Translations under genes and position numbers: made by a program
The notes under the pieces: generated by a model
What the model saw: the letters and a program-made list of their open reading frames with translations, nothing else
Database searches by the model: none
What the model was told of the DNA's origin: nothing
Source: Actinopolyspora mortivallis DSM 44261
Lineage (GTDB): Bacteria > Actinomycetota > Actinomycetes > Mycobacteriales > Pseudonocardiaceae
DNA: 64,000 nt
Assembly (NCBI RefSeq): GCF_000384035.1
Contig: NZ_KB913024.1
Location: 3,460,023-3,524,022, forward strand
Reading direction: 5' to 3'
Shown here: positions 26,168-34,327 of the stretch, in pieces
How positions within the stretch are numbered: position 1 is the first letter of the stretch
How the letters are laid out: each line of letters starts with the position of its first letter

Positions 26168-26920
26168 TCAGCGGGTGGTGTAGCCGCCGTTGGGGAACAG
26201 GGTCTGGCCGGTGAACCACCACCCGTCGGTGGCCAGGAACTCGATGATCGGGGCGATGTCCTCGATCCGGGTGAGCTGGTTGCCCATGGCCTGCGACTTG
26301 TGGAACTCCACCCGCTCGGGCGTCTCCTGCGGGTAGAAGAACGGAGTGTCCATCGGCCCCGGAGCCACGGTGTTGACCGAGATCCCCCGGTCGGCGAACT
26401 CCTTGGCCGCCGCCCGGGTGAAGTGCTCCAACGGCGCCTTGCCCCCCGCGTAGGTGGAGTAGCCGTCGGTGAACGCCGCCAGCAACGAGGTGCCCAGACT
26501 GATGATCCTGCCGTGGTCGCGGAGCCTGCGCCCGGCCTCCTGGATGAAGAAGTAGCCCGCCTTGGCGTTGACCGCGAACATGCGGTCGTACTCCTCCTCG
26601 GTGGTCTCCAGGATCGGCTTGCGCAGCACCATCCCGGTGGTGTTCACGGCGATGTCGGCGCCGCCGAAGGTGTCCACCGCCGTGTCGAACAGCCGCCGTA
26701 CCTCGCTCAGTCGGGTCAGCTCCGCCTGCACCGGGACCGCCCGCGACCCAGCCTGGCGCACGGCCTCGACGGTCCTGTCCGCGTCCTCGGCCGAGGAGTC
26801 GCCGTGGTAGTGCACCACGACCTTAGCCCCCCGTTCGGCGAAGGTCGTGGCCAACAACCCGCCCAGGTTCTTGGCCCCTCCGCCGATCACGGCCACCTTG
26901 TCACTCAACGTGCCGGTCAT
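26168..26920 (-). CDS. SDR-family oxidoreductase
   Basis: A 250-residue short-chain dehydrogenase/reductase. The cofactor loop is VAVIGGGAKNLGGLLA (a GGGxxxLG variant of TGxxxGxG, about 10-24). The usual NNAG is NTTG here, the catalytic serine lies in SLGTSLLAA, and Tyr and Lys in YSTYAGGK (about 154-161). The C-terminal PGPMDTPFF is typical. The His-Tyr-His after the second strand (VVVHYHGDS) suggests NADP preference. ATG behind GGGAGG. No pathway partner is adjacent. The substrate is unknown. Confidence 0.85.
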   Translation of the reverse strand: MTGTLSDKVAVIGGGAKNLGGLLATTFAERGAKVVVHYHGDSSAEDADRTVEAVRQAGSRAVPVQAELTRLSEVRRLFDTAVDTFGGADIAVNTTGMVLRKPILETTEEEYDRMFAVNAKAGYFFIQEAGRRLRDHGRIISLGTSLLAAFTDGYSTYAGGKAPLEHFTRAAAKEFADRGISVNTVAPGPMDTPFFYPQETPERVEFHKSQAMGNQLTRIEDIAPIIEFLATDGWWFTGQTLFPNGGYTTR

Positions 26921-27183
26921 GCTCGTCCCTCCCCGTTCGTGTCGGCACGGTCGGCGCGTCGGCACCGACCACACCGTCGACGCTAGGCGGCCGCCCCGCG
27001 GCCCGGGAAACACAACCTTTTCGTAGCCCCACAAACGGAACCGATAACCGCAGGGCAGCCGACCTTTTCCCGTTCCGGGACGCAGTTCGTGGCCACTCGG
27101 GAACGCCGAGGAACTCCCCTCGCGCACCGACACGGGCGTCGCCTTCCGGGACCGAGGGCCGTCCGGTTGCTACTCTCCGCCCC

Positions 27184-28362
27184 ATGCACACCAGCGGCGG
27201 GGAATCCGTACTCCGGCAACGCCGTACGGGCGAGGCCCCGGAGGTCGGCGCGATCGAACTCTTCTTCGACCTCGTGTACGTCTTCGCCGTGATCCAGCTG
27301 TCCCACTTCCTGCTCGCGCACCTGACCGGTCTCGGCATCGTCGAGACGGCCGTGCTGTTCCTGGCCGTCTGGTGGGGATGGAACTACACGGCGTGGGCGA
27401 TGAACTGGCTCAACCCGGAACACACGGCGGTGCGGGTGCTGCTGGCGGTGCTCATGCTGGCCGCGCTGGGTATGTCCGTGTCCCTGCCCGCCGCCTTCGA
27501 CGACGAGGCACTGCTGTTCGCGGGCTGCTACGTGTTCCTCCAGGTGGTGCGCACCGCCTTCGTGGTGTGGGCGTGCCGGGGGCTGCCCCTCGGCAGGAAC
27601 TACACCCACCTGCTGGTCTGGAGCGTGCTGGCCGGGGTGTTCTGGATCGCGGGCGCACTGGCCCCCGCCCACCAGCTGTGGCTGTGGGTGGTGGCGGTGG
27701 TGGTCGACTACGCGGCCCCCCTGGTGCGGTTCTACCTGCCCGGGCTGGGCAACCGACCCGAGCACACCTGGCCGTTGCACCGCGAACACCTGGCCGAACG
27801 CAACCGCCTGGTGTTCATCATCGCGCTGGGCGAGTCGATCCTGATCATGGGCTTCGCGCTCATCGACGTGGAGCTGACCGCACCCGTGATCGCCGCCACC
27901 GTGCTCGGTTTCGCCGGGTTGGTGCTGCTGTGGTGGAACTACTTCGGTTTCCGCATCAGCCACGAGGTCGAACACGACCCGGAGGGAAGCCACCAGACGG
28001 CGATCGCCCGGTCGGCGTTCGCCTACGCGCACGCGGTCATGATCGCCGGGGCGATCGTGCTGGCCGTCTCCATCGAGCAGGTGACGCTGCACCCGCTGGG
28101 GCACCTCGACGCGGCCGTCGTCGGCTGCGTCACCGGCGGGCCGGGGCTGTACCTGCTGGGCAACCTGCTCTACATTCGCGCCCGCACCGGAAAACTCGCC
28201 GTCTCGCGGGTGGTGGTCCTGCTGCTGCTGGTGTTGCTGGCGGTGTTCGCACTGGTCACCCACGCCGTAACCCCGATCGTGCTGGCGGGGTTGTCCACGC
28301 TGTGCATGCTGGGGCTGGCGGTCTACTCCAGCAGCGCCCGACCCACCGTCGCGCACGCCTGA
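27184..28362 (+). CDS. Low temperature requirement A (LtrA) family membrane protein
   Basis: A 392-residue LtrA-family protein with about ten membrane segments. Signature sequences are IELFFDLVYVFAVIQLSH at the first helix and HLAERNRLVFIIALGESIL in the sixth to seventh region. The function of the family is not established; the name comes from a Listeria cold-growth mutant. The ATG is preceded by a gap of about 260 bases, where its promoter must lie. It is followed after only three bases by a second LtrA-like gene, so the two are cotranscribed and may work together. Confidence 0.85.
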   Translation: MHTSGGESVLRQRRTGEAPEVGAIELFFDLVYVFAVIQLSHFLLAHLTGLGIVETAVLFLAVWWGWNYTAWAMNWLNPEHTAVRVLLAVLMLAALGMSVSLPAAFDDEALLFAGCYVFLQVVRTAFVVWACRGLPLGRNYTHLLVWSVLAGVFWIAGALAPAHQLWLWVVAVVVDYAAPLVRFYLPGLGNRPEHTWPLHREHLAERNRLVFIIALGESILIMGFALIDVELTAPVIAATVLGFAGLVLLWWNYFGFRISHEVEHDPEGSHQTAIARSAFAYAHAVMIAGAIVLAVSIEQVTLHPLGHLDAAVVGCVTGGPGLYLLGNLLYIRARTGKLAVSRVVVLLLLVLLAVFALVTHAVTPIVLAGLSTLCMLGLAVYSSSARPTVAHA

Positions 28363-28365
28363 GGC

Positions 28366-29526
28366 ATGGCGGCCCGCGCGGGATCCCTGGCTCGGCCGCT
28401 GTACCGGCCCATGCGTGCCCGAAACCCCGCCGAGTCGCGGGGGCAGACCCAGCTGGAACTGCTGTTCGACCTGGCCTTCTCCGCGGCCTCCGGTTTCGCC
28501 GCCGTACGGCTGGCCGAACTGCTGGGCACCGGGGCGGTCGGTACGGCGGTACTCGGATTCGCGATGGTGTTCTTCGCGATCTGGTGGGCCTGGCTCAACT
28601 TCGCGTGGTTCTGCTCGGCCTACGACACCGACGACGGTCTCACCTGGATGGTGACCACACTGCTCATCCTCGGGGCGGCCACACTCGCCGCGGGGGTGCC
28701 CGGTGCCGTGGCGGAACGGGACTTCGTCGTGATCACCGTGGGGTACGCGGTCATGCGGCTGCCGCTGGCCGCGCAGTGGGTCCGCGCGGCCGTGGGAGAC
28801 CCGGCACGCCGGGCCACCTGCCTGCGGTTCGCCCTCGGTATGGTGCTGTTGCAGCTGGCCTGGTTCGGCAGGCTCGCACTGCCGGAACGGTGGATGCTGG
28901 CCGCGTTCCTGGTGCTGGCGCTCTGCGAGGTCGCCGTACCTCCGTGGGCGCGGCGAGGCGGGTCGCTGCCCACCAACCCCGGCCACCTCGCCGGTCGTTA
29001 CGGGCGTTTCACCCTGACCGTGGCCGCCCAGGTGATCGTGGCCACCGTGTACGCCCTCCGCCTCGGGCTGGAGTCCCCCGGCAACGGGCCGTTGCTCGTC
29101 GTCGCGGTCACCACGGCGACAGCGGCCGTGGCGCTGCTGTGGCTGTACCACGCGGTGCCGCACGCCACGGTGGCCGCGGGCGGGGGAGCCCGGATCTGGG
29201 AGTACGGACACTACCTGCTCGTCGGGGCGATGGGTGCCGTCGGCGGGGCCGCGCGTCTGCTCGCCGAGAGCACCGCCGCACCGGGGACGCAACGCTGGGC
29301 GGCGTTGCCGCTGGCGGTCGCCGTCGCCGTGGTGCTGTTGAGCCTCTGGCTGTTCGGGGTGCTGCCCGGCCAGGACCGGCCCGGACTCGCCCATCCGACG
29401 TGTGCCGTGCTGGTCGTGCTGAGCGCACTGCTCATCCCGAGCGCACTGTGGACGGCCGGAGTGGTCGTGCTGTTGTTGCTGGCCACGGCCGCCGTCGAAG
29501 GACTGAGCACCAGCGGCCGGTTTTAG
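28366..29526 (+). CDS. Second LtrA-family membrane protein
   Basis: A 386-residue membrane protein of the same LtrA family, beginning three bases after the first. It has the conserved QLELLFDLAFSAASGFAAVRL opening (split of the FFDLVFV motif) and about ten helices, but the HLxERxxLxxIIxLGE motif is replaced by HLAGRYGRFTLTVAAQVIV. The conserved glutamate there is lost. The pair is diverged well beyond recent duplication. A heteromeric or regulatory arrangement is possible; function unknown. Confidence 0.82.
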   Translation: MAARAGSLARPLYRPMRARNPAESRGQTQLELLFDLAFSAASGFAAVRLAELLGTGAVGTAVLGFAMVFFAIWWAWLNFAWFCSAYDTDDGLTWMVTTLLILGAATLAAGVPGAVAERDFVVITVGYAVMRLPLAAQWVRAAVGDPARRATCLRFALGMVLLQLAWFGRLALPERWMLAAFLVLALCEVAVPPWARRGGSLPTNPGHLAGRYGRFTLTVAAQVIVATVYALRLGLESPGNGPLLVVAVTTATAAVALLWLYHAVPHATVAAGGGARIWEYGHYLLVGAMGAVGGAARLLAESTAAPGTQRWAALPLAVAVAVVLLSLWLFGVLPGQDRPGLAHPTCAVLVVLSALLIPSALWTAGVVVLLLLATAAVEGLSTSGRF

Positions 29527-29648
29527 GCAGAATCGGCCCCTCCCGCCCGCCCGGTACCATCCCGTTCCCGCCGGGATGGCAGGCTTTCCGCTCCGGGAGT
29601 GCCCACCACCTGACACACGCGGCCACCAGGCGGGAGCCAGGAGGAGAG

Positions 29649-30233
29649 ATGAACACGTTCCAGCGGTCCGCGAGCCCGGGCGAGCCAGGCTACCTGTTGG
29701 CGGTGTACCCGAACAGGGTCCGGCTGTCGCTGGTGACACTGGGTGCGCTGGTGTTCGCCCTGTTCGGACTGTTCATGTGCTACGAGGCGCTCACCGCCAT
29801 GCGCTCGGCCCCGCGGGCCGGACTGTTCCTGGCCACGGGCGGGCTGGGGGTGGCCTTCTTCGGCGCGTGCCTGGTCTACGGCGCGCTGCGCCTGTTCCGG
29901 CCGAGACCGGTGGTGCTGCTGGACAACGCGGGGCTGCGCGACCACGCCTCGCTGACCAGCGTCGGCTTCATCCCGTGGGACGAGATAGCCGGGGCGATGG
30001 CCGACGTCGACGGAACCCAGCGGGTGCTGAGCATCGTGCTCGACGACCCGGAGAAGCTCCTGCGACGTGTCCCCGGACTCAAGGGGTTCCTGCTGCGCAC
30101 CAGCACCAGGATGACCGGAACACCGGTGAACATCTCGCAGACCACCGTGGCCATGCCCATCCCCCAGCTCGCCGCCGAGATCCGCCTGGCCACCGAGAGG
30201 ACCACGCGGGTGCACTCGGAGGAGCACACCTGA
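29649..30233 (+). CDS. STM3941-family membrane protein
   Basis: A 194-residue protein resembling the STM3941 family of unknown function. It has a short N-terminal strand (YLLAVYPNRVRLSL), two transmembrane helices (about 30-50 and 59-78), then a cytoplasmic domain with the family features: DNAGLRDHASLTSVGFIPWDEI (split of the GLxDxSSxxxxGxIPW motif) and TGTPVNISQTTVAMP near the end. The ATG has an ideal GAGGAGAG ahead. It is transcribed in line with the LtrA pair but 120 bases away. Confidence 0.72.
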   Translation: MNTFQRSASPGEPGYLLAVYPNRVRLSLVTLGALVFALFGLFMCYEALTAMRSAPRAGLFLATGGLGVAFFGACLVYGALRLFRPRPVVLLDNAGLRDHASLTSVGFIPWDEIAGAMADVDGTQRVLSIVLDDPEKLLRRVPGLKGFLLRTSTRMTGTPVNISQTTVAMPIPQLAAEIRLATERTTRVHSEEHT

Positions 30234-30361
30234 CGGACTCCTCCGTCAGGGCGCGTCCGCCCGGAATACCGGAACAGCACCGGCCGTTGCGTCGAACGTC
30301 ACGAGCACACACCACTGTGTACAGTGCTGTTCCCGCCGAGACGACCGGGGAGTTGTTCCGC

Positions 30362-31318
30362 ATGGCTCTGGACGAGGCAACCAGGGCGTTGGTGGCCGCG
30401 ATGGCCGACAGCGACGCCACACCACCGCACGAGCTGACCGTGCCCGAGGCCCGTGCGGCCATGGTCGGCCAGCTCTCCTCCACAACCGCCGCCGCCCCCG
30501 AGATGCACAGTGTGGAGGACGTCGAAACAGCGGGCCCCGACGGCACCGTCCCGGCCCGCGTGTTGCATCCCGTGGAGTCCCCACGTGCCCTGATCGTCTA
30601 CTACCACGGTGGGGGGTGGGTGCTCGGCAGCGTCGACGAGTTCGAGGTGTTCGGCCGGGTGCTGGCCGCTCGTACCGGATGCTCGGTGGTGCTGGTGGAC
30701 TACCGGCTGGCGCCGGAACACCGCCATCCCGCCGCGGTCGAGGACTGCTGGGCGGCACTGCTGTGGGCCGACCGCGAACGCGAACGACTCGCCGCGGGCC
30801 CGGTTCCGCTGCTGGTCGCCGGGGACAGTGCCGGCGGCAACCTGGCCGCTGTGGTCTCCGCGCGGGCCGCCGCCACCGCCACGGCCCAACCGTCCATGCA
30901 GATCCTGGTCTACCCGGTCACCGACTGCGACCTCGACACCGCCTCCTACACCGCGCCGGAGAACCAGGTGACCCTGACCAGGGACACCATGATCTGGTTC
31001 TGGGACCACTACCTCCCCGAGGTGCGGGCCCGCCTCGCCCCCGAGGCGTCCCCGCTGCGGGCCGAGGACCTCTCCGGGCTGCCGGAGACCGTGGTGCTGA
31101 CCGCCGAACACGACGTGCTGCGCGACGAGGGGGAGGCCTACGCGCGACGACTGGAGGAGGCCGGGGTGCGGGTGTGGCAGCGGCGTTTCCCCGGACAGAC
31201 CCACGGTTTCCTCACCCTGGTCGACACGCTACCCGGAAGCGAGGCGGGCCTGGCCTACATCGCCGAGGCCGTGGACAACCATCTGGCGGGCGGTGAACGC
31301 GAGAGCAGCTCCGCCTGA
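30362..31318 (+). CDS. Alpha/beta hydrolase, hormone-sensitive lipase (HSL) family
   Basis: A 318-residue cytoplasmic esterase of the HSL/family IV group. The oxyanion motif YYHGGGWVLG lies at about 79-88, the nucleophile Ser in GDSAGGN at about 156, the acid Asp in TAEHDVLRDEGE and the His in QTHGF. No signal peptide. It hydrolyses short acyl esters in known relatives; here the natural substrate is unknown. ATG at 30362, with GGGGA about 15 bases upstream. Convergent with the threonine dehydratase across a strong hairpin. Confidence 0.87.
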   Translation: MALDEATRALVAAMADSDATPPHELTVPEARAAMVGQLSSTTAAAPEMHSVEDVETAGPDGTVPARVLHPVESPRALIVYYHGGGWVLGSVDEFEVFGRVLAARTGCSVVLVDYRLAPEHRHPAAVEDCWAALLWADRERERLAAGPVPLLVAGDSAGGNLAAVVSARAAATATAQPSMQILVYPVTDCDLDTASYTAPENQVTLTRDTMIWFWDHYLPEVRARLAPEASPLRAEDLSGLPETVVLTAEHDVLRDEGEAYARRLEEAGVRVWQRRFPGQTHGFLTLVDTLPGSEAGLAYIAEAVDNHLAGGERESSSA

Positions 31319-31335
31319 GCCACGCCGAACCGTCC

Positions 31336-31375
31336 GGCCGCACCGGTTTCCGCGTTCACCGGACCCGGTGCGGCC
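31336..31375. terminator. Bidirectional 11-bp stem hairpin
   Basis: GGCCGCACCGG at 31336-31346 is perfectly complementary to CCGGTGCGGCC at 31365-31375. The hairpin lies in the 98-base gap between two convergent genes. Confidence 0.7.
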
Positions 31376-31416
31376 CGGCCCACGTCGGAGACCGTTCGGC
31401 TCCCCGGGTTCGGGAC

Positions 31417-32358
31417 TCATCCCAGGTCGGCGGGATCGGTGTTGGCCCCGCACAGCACCACGGCCACCCGCTCCCCCTCGGAGGGCCGGTAGGCCCCGGA
31501 CAACAGCGCGGCCCAGGCGGAGGCGGTGCCGTGTTCGACCACCAGGCGGTACTCGCGCCACAGGTGTTCCCGCGCGAAGCGGATGTCGGCGTCGTCGACC
31601 AGCACCGACTCCACTCCCGTACGCACGGCCACCCGGTGGGCGATCCCCCCGAGGCGGGAGGCACCGAGCGAGTCGGCGGCCACCCCGGACACGTCCACGT
31701 CGACCGGTTTCCCCGCCGCCAGCGCGGAAGTGAGCGTGGGGATGGCACGGGGTTCGACACCCACCACCCGCGCGCGGGACTCGGTGGCCGCGGCCACCCC
31801 GGCCATCAGCCCGCCACCTCCGACGGCCAGCAGGATCGTGTCCAGCTGGCCGCCGGTCTGGTCGAGCAGCTCCGAACCCAACGTGCCCTGGCCCGCACAG
31901 ATCTCGGGCTGGTCGTAGGCGTGGCAGAACAACGCCCCGGAGTCGGCGGCGTCCTCGATCGCGGCGTCGTAGGCCGCGGCGTACTCGCGCCCCACCCGCA
32001 CGACGTGCGCGCCCAGTCTGCCCAGCTTGGCCACCTTCACCTCCGGAGCGGTCTGCGGGACGTACACCCGGGCGGGCAGGTTCCGCCGCGCCGCCGCGCG
32101 GGCCACCGCCAGTCCCGCGTTGCCGCCGGAAGCCGCCACCACGCCCGCCCCGGCGGCAAGCTCCTCCTCCGAGGCGGACAGCACTCGGTTGAACGCACCA
32201 CGAGCCTTGAACGAGCCGGTGAGCTGCAGCTGTTCCAGTTTCAGCCATACCTTCGCCGCCTCGGGAAACTCCTGGGCGGAAAGCTCCAGCACCGGTGTGC
32301 GTCTGATGTGTCCGGACACGCGGTCCAGGGCGACGTCGACGTCGGAACGAGTGACCAT
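31417..32358 (-). CDS. Threonine/serine dehydratase-like PLP enzyme
   Basis: A 313-residue fold-type II PLP enzyme of the threonine/serine ammonia-lyase group. The PLP lysine lies in TGSFKARGAF, the substrate loop in ASGGNAGLAVA (GGNAG rather than the usual SGNHA), and the phosphate loop in VGGGGLMAG. It lacks an ACT domain. The GGNAG variation is also seen in some serine racemase and dehydratase-like proteins and may shift specificity. The ATG at 32358 is preferred to the upstream GTG. It is a paralogue of 4394-5368 with clear sequence differences. Confidence 0.8.
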   Translation of the reverse strand: MVTRSDVDVALDRVSGHIRRTPVLELSAQEFPEAAKVWLKLEQLQLTGSFKARGAFNRVLSASEEELAAGAGVVAASGGNAGLAVARAAARRNLPARVYVPQTAPEVKVAKLGRLGAHVVRVGREYAAAYDAAIEDAADSGALFCHAYDQPEICAGQGTLGSELLDQTGGQLDTILLAVGGGGLMAGVAAATESRARVVGVEPRAIPTLTSALAAGKPVDVDVSGVAADSLGASRLGGIAHRVAVRTGVESVLVDDADIRFAREHLWREYRLVVEHGTASAWAALLSGAYRPSEGERVAVVLCGANTDPADLG

Positions 32359-32421
32359 ACGGACAGTCTGCCCGCCCGTGATCACCGCCCGCCACCGAAC
32401 AGCGAGCGGCGGCCGGAAGAC

Positions 32422-32664
32422 TCAGATCCGCTTCTCGAACAGGGTCACGGGAAACAGTCCGGGCACGTGGTGTCGCCCCACCTCGTGGAATCCGTGGACA
32501 GCGTAGTAGGAACGCAGCACCTCGTTGGACTCCGCGCAGTCGAGTCGGAACATGCCCACCCCAGCGGCACGGCCGAGTTCGGCGGCGTTTTCCAGCAGAA
32601 AGGTGCCCATCCCGGTTCCGGCATCACCCACCACACCGTGTTCCCGGCGGAGGTACCGCCGCGC
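32422..32664 (-). pseudogene. GNAT acetyltransferase, C-terminal remnant
   Basis: The minus-strand frame encodes about 80 residues that read as the C-terminal half of a GNAT acetyltransferase: GTGMGTFLLENAAELGRAAG for the acetyl-CoA loop and helix, then RLDCAESNEVLRSYYAVHGF and a last strand ending LFEKRI. The N-terminal half of the fold is missing. The frame continues upstream only as proline- and glycine-rich nonsense antisense to the start of the pirin gene. A rearrangement that brought in the pirin gene probably removed the 5' part. Confidence 0.7.
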
Positions 32665-32744
32665 CGCTCCAGCGGTCCCTCCACGCCACCGTGCCGCATA
32701 CTCGGGGGACACCGACCGGACCACCCCGCCGTGAGGGGGAGACG

Positions 32745-33728
32745 ATGAGCAACCTGGAAACCGCCCCGGCGGAGCTGACCTGCACCAACGCCGAAGACCA
32801 GAGCGGGGGAACCCGGCTGCTGCGGCCCCGGGAGGTGCCGCTGGGTGGGCCGCGGGCGATGACGGTGCGCCGCACGTTGCCACAGCGGCAACGCTCGTTG
32901 ATCGGGGCCTGGTGCTTCGTCGACCACTACGGACCCGACGACGTCGCGACCACCGGCGGCATGCGGGTGCCCGGGCATCCGCACACCGGACTGCAAACCG
33001 TCTCCTGGCTGTTCGACGGCGAGGTGGAGCACCGCGACACCCGCGGAACGCACGCGCTGGTTCGTCCCGGCGAACTCAACCTGATGACAGCCGGGTCCGG
33101 AATCGCCCACTCCGAACACTCCACAGCGGACACAGGTGTCCTGCGCGGGGCGCAGCTGTGGGTGGCGCTGCCCGAACGCCACCGCCTCACCGACCCCGCG
33201 TTCGACAGCTACGCACCGCCACCACTGGAACGGGACGGAGCCCGCGTGTCGGTGTTCTTGGGCAGCCTGCTCGGCCGGAGTTCGCCGGTACCCACCTACA
33301 CCCCGCTGCTCGGCGCCGAGATCACCCTGCGGCCGGGAAGAGAACTGGACCTGGAGGTCGACCCCACCTTCGAACACGGAGTGCTCGTGGACACCGGCGC
33401 GGTGACCGTCGCCGGGGTCCGGGCGAACTCCGGAGAACTGGTCTGTCGGGACACCGGCCCCGACCGGCTCACCCTCCAGGCCGCACCGGGAGATCCGGCA
33501 CGGATGCTGTTGCTGGGCGGGCGTCCCCTCGGGGAGCGGATCGTCATGTGGTGGAACTTCGTCGGAGGAGACCACGAGGAGATCGTCGCCCACCGTCAGC
33601 GGTGGCAGCACGAACGCGCACACCCGAACACCGGACAACCGCGCCAGTACGGGCGGTTCCCCCCGCAGTGGAGAGACACCCTGCCCGCCCCGGAGCTGCC
33701 CCACGCCCGCTTGAAACCCCGCCAGTGA
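32745..33728 (+). CDS. Pirin-family protein
   Basis: A 327-residue pirin, a bicupin of the nuclear-pirin/YhhW family, some members of which are quercetin dioxygenases or redox-linked regulators. The N-terminal cupin carries the metal site: HPHTGLQTVSWLFDGEVEHRD (split; His-x-His about 76-78, later His and Glu) and LMTAGSGIAHSEHS. The C-terminal cupin ends in WWNFVGGDHEEI. The ATG is placed by GAGGGGGAGACG. Its 5' end abuts the truncated acetyltransferase, which suggests a recombination point. Metal binding residues are intact. Confidence 0.87.
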   Translation: MSNLETAPAELTCTNAEDQSGGTRLLRPREVPLGGPRAMTVRRTLPQRQRSLIGAWCFVDHYGPDDVATTGGMRVPGHPHTGLQTVSWLFDGEVEHRDTRGTHALVRPGELNLMTAGSGIAHSEHSTADTGVLRGAQLWVALPERHRLTDPAFDSYAPPPLERDGARVSVFLGSLLGRSSPVPTYTPLLGAEITLRPGRELDLEVDPTFEHGVLVDTGAVTVAGVRANSGELVCRDTGPDRLTLQAAPGDPARMLLLGGRPLGERIVMWWNFVGGDHEEIVAHRQRWQHERAHPNTGQPRQYGRFPPQWRDTLPAPELPHARLKPRQ

Positions 33729-33785
33729 CTCGTCTTCGGCTCCCGCCGTGTGGCGCCCGCCCCGGCGCCCGTCCGGGACGGGCGA

Positions 33786-34220
33786 CTAACTGGCACCGAA
33801 GTCGGGGAGGGTGACGGAACCGTCCGGGGCGAGCGGAAAACCGGGGTTGTAGGCGATCTCCCAGGCGTGCCCGTCGAGGTCGGTGAACACCCCGGCGTAA
33901 CCGCCGTAGAACGTCTCGGCAGGGGGACGGGTCACCGTGGCTCCCGCCTGCCGTGCGGTCTCGATGACCTCGTCGACCTCGTGCTGGTGGCGGACGTTGT
34001 GCGCGAGACAGATTCCACCGAACCCGCCGTCACTCTCACCGGCCAGGCCGCTGTCGGCGGCGAGTTCCGCCCTGCCCCAGAGCGCGAAGGCCATGCAGCC
34101 CGTCTGGAAGAACACGGTCCGCTCCAGCTCCTGGCCCTGCCATCCCAAGCGCTCGTAGAACTCCTTGGCCCGCCGGAGGTCGGCGACACCGAGGGTGACG
34201 AGGCTGATCCGCTGTTCCAT
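33786..34220 (-). CDS. VOC-family (glyoxalase/bleomycin resistance-like) protein
   Basis: A 144-residue vicinal-oxygen-chelate fold protein with two beta-alpha-beta modules: SLVTLGVADLRRAKEFYERLGW and ETFYGGYAGVFTDLDGHAWEIAYNP. The C-terminal Glu of HAWEI is a likely metal ligand. Members range from dioxygenases to resistance proteins; none can be chosen. The ATG at 34220 matches the family start; the frame extends upstream without homology. Convergent with pirin. Confidence 0.82.
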   Translation of the reverse strand: MEQRISLVTLGVADLRRAKEFYERLGWQGQELERTVFFQTGCMAFALWGRAELAADSGLAGESDGGFGGICLAHNVRHQHEVDEVIETARQAGATVTRPPAETFYGGYAGVFTDLDGHAWEIAYNPGFPLAPDGSVTLPDFGAS

Positions 34221-34327
34221 GGTCGGGAAACTACCGCCGGGCACCGACACTCGCCCGGCGGCGGAACGCTCCGCGACCGCGGCCGTGCTCCGGCGCCGGA
34301 GATCCCCTCGGGACACACGCGGTACCG

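Noticed and set aside
26983-29739. 918-codon frame on the minus strand
   Set aside because: Antisense to the two LtrA genes; composition rich in His, Gln, Arg and Gly, with no fold.
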